In this document: positions 6,727-7,190 of the stretch, piece by piece
Numbering within the stretch: position 1 is the first letter of the stretch
Layout: every line of letters starts with the position of its first letter
NCBI GenBank assembly: GCA_902797015.1
Contig: CADBRG010000001.1
Span: forward strand, 1-7,190
DNA from: an uncultured Lachnospiraceae bacterium
Lineage (GTDB): Bacteria; Bacillota; Clostridia; Lachnospirales; Lachnospiraceae
Length of the DNA stretch: 7,190 nucleotides
Direction: 5' to 3'
Translations under genes and position numbers: made by a program
The notes under the pieces: generated by a model
What the model saw: only the letters and a program-made list of their open reading frames with translations
Told to the model about the DNA's origin: nothing
Databases searched by the model: none

Positions 6727-7190
6727 TTATGAAACATACTCCAGAGCTTTGTCAGCTGCGCTGGTAGCATCTTCTGTGTAAGCATCTGCGCCAATGCTGT
6801 CGCAGAAGTCCTGGGTTACAGGTGCACCACCGATCATGATCTTGATCTTGTCGCGTACGCCCATTTCCTCAGCTGTCTTAACAACTTCGCCGAGCATCGG
6901 CATTGTGGTTGTCAGCAGAGCGGAGCAAGCTACGATCTGGCAGTCGTTGTCGATTGCAGTCTGTACGAATGTCTCCGGAGCTACGTCTACACCAAGGTCG
7001 ATAACCTCGAAGCCTTTTCCTTCGAACATCATCTTAACCAGGTTCTTACCGATATCATGAAGGTCGCCCTTTACGGTACCAAGTGCAATCTTGCCTTTGG
7101 AAGATGTATCACCATCAGAAAGATGCGGTTTCAGAACTTCTGCGCCGGTGTTCATAGCACGAGCTGCTACCATAACCTGCGGAACGAAGA
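6727..7190 (-). CDS. Corrinoid (cobalamin-binding) protein of a methyltransferase system, 5' truncated at the right window edge
   Basis: Proteins of this family (MtaC/MtbC/MttC type) carry a methyl group on a bound corrinoid between a substrate-specific methyltransferase and an acceptor methyltransferase. Reading leftward, the frame is open to the window edge and starts FVPQVMVAARAMNTGAEVLKPHL. That is the second half of the N-terminal four-helix cap, so the ATG near 7173 is probably internal and roughly 60-70 residues are missing. The B12-binding Rossmann domain follows: GTVKGDLHDIGKNLV, containing DxHxxG whose His (codon 7057-7059) is the lower axial cobalt ligand, then GFEVIDLGVDVAPETFV, SALLTTTMPMLGEVV and the C-terminal IMIGGAPVTQDFCDSIGADAYTEDA. 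The end EYVS is at the usual place. The methyl donor cannot be read from this fragment, and partner genes should lie to the right, outside the window. The gene converges on the ATPase and is ended by the hairpin at 6663-6701. Confidence 0.93.
   Translation of the reverse strand, partial: FVPQVMVAARAMNTGAEVLKPHLSDGDTSSKGKIALGTVKGDLHDIGKNLVKMMFEGKGFEVIDLGVDVAPETFVQTAIDNDCQIVACSALLTTTMPMLGEVVKTAEEMGVRDKIKIMIGGAPVTQDFCDSIGADAYTEDATSAADKALEYVS

Overview
The window looks like a chromosomal segment of an anaerobic Firmicute, most likely in the Clostridia and plausibly a Lachnospiraceae-type gut bacterium. The reasons are strong AGGAG-type ribosome binding sites, ALA synthesis by the C5 (glutamate) route, a CobA-HemD fusion protein, a short CysG-N/SirC-like protein inside the hem operon, and a nearby corrinoid protein of the methyltransferase type. 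The species cannot be named from the sequence alone.

Positions 1-5350 hold five co-directional genes on the + strand that form one tetrapyrrole operon. In order they are a precorrin-2 dehydrogenase/sirohydrochlorin ferrochelatase family gene (5' end outside the window), hemC, a cobA-hemD fusion, hemB and hemL. A rho-independent terminator at 5307-5350 closes the operon. The gene junctions are tight: 55 nt, 4 nt, a 10-nt overlap and 39 nt. Together HemL, HemB, HemC and the HemD half convert glutamate-1-semialdehyde to uroporphyrinogen III. The CobA half methylates it to precorrin-2, and the first gene oxidises precorrin-2 towards sirohydrochlorin. The missing early enzyme, HemA (glutamyl-tRNA reductase), probably lies just upstream. 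No gene for the protoheme branch is visible here, so the set points towards siroheme and cobamide (B12) synthesis.

Positions 5365-6637 hold a single + strand gene for an AAA-type ATPase with a C-terminal DUF4143/PD-(D/E)XK-like half. It is visibly richer in A+T than the hem genes and is isolated between terminators, so it looks like an independent and perhaps transferred unit of unknown role.

Positions 6663-6701 form a long hairpin between two convergent genes and probably act as a bidirectional terminator. From 6727 to the right edge on the - strand is the C-terminal part of a cobalamin-binding corrinoid protein, which would use the cofactor whose precursor the hem operon makes. I found no rRNA, tRNA, CRISPR array, insertion sequence or riboswitch. 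Most of the window is well-understood biosynthesis, and the ATPase is the only gene whose biological role is truly open.
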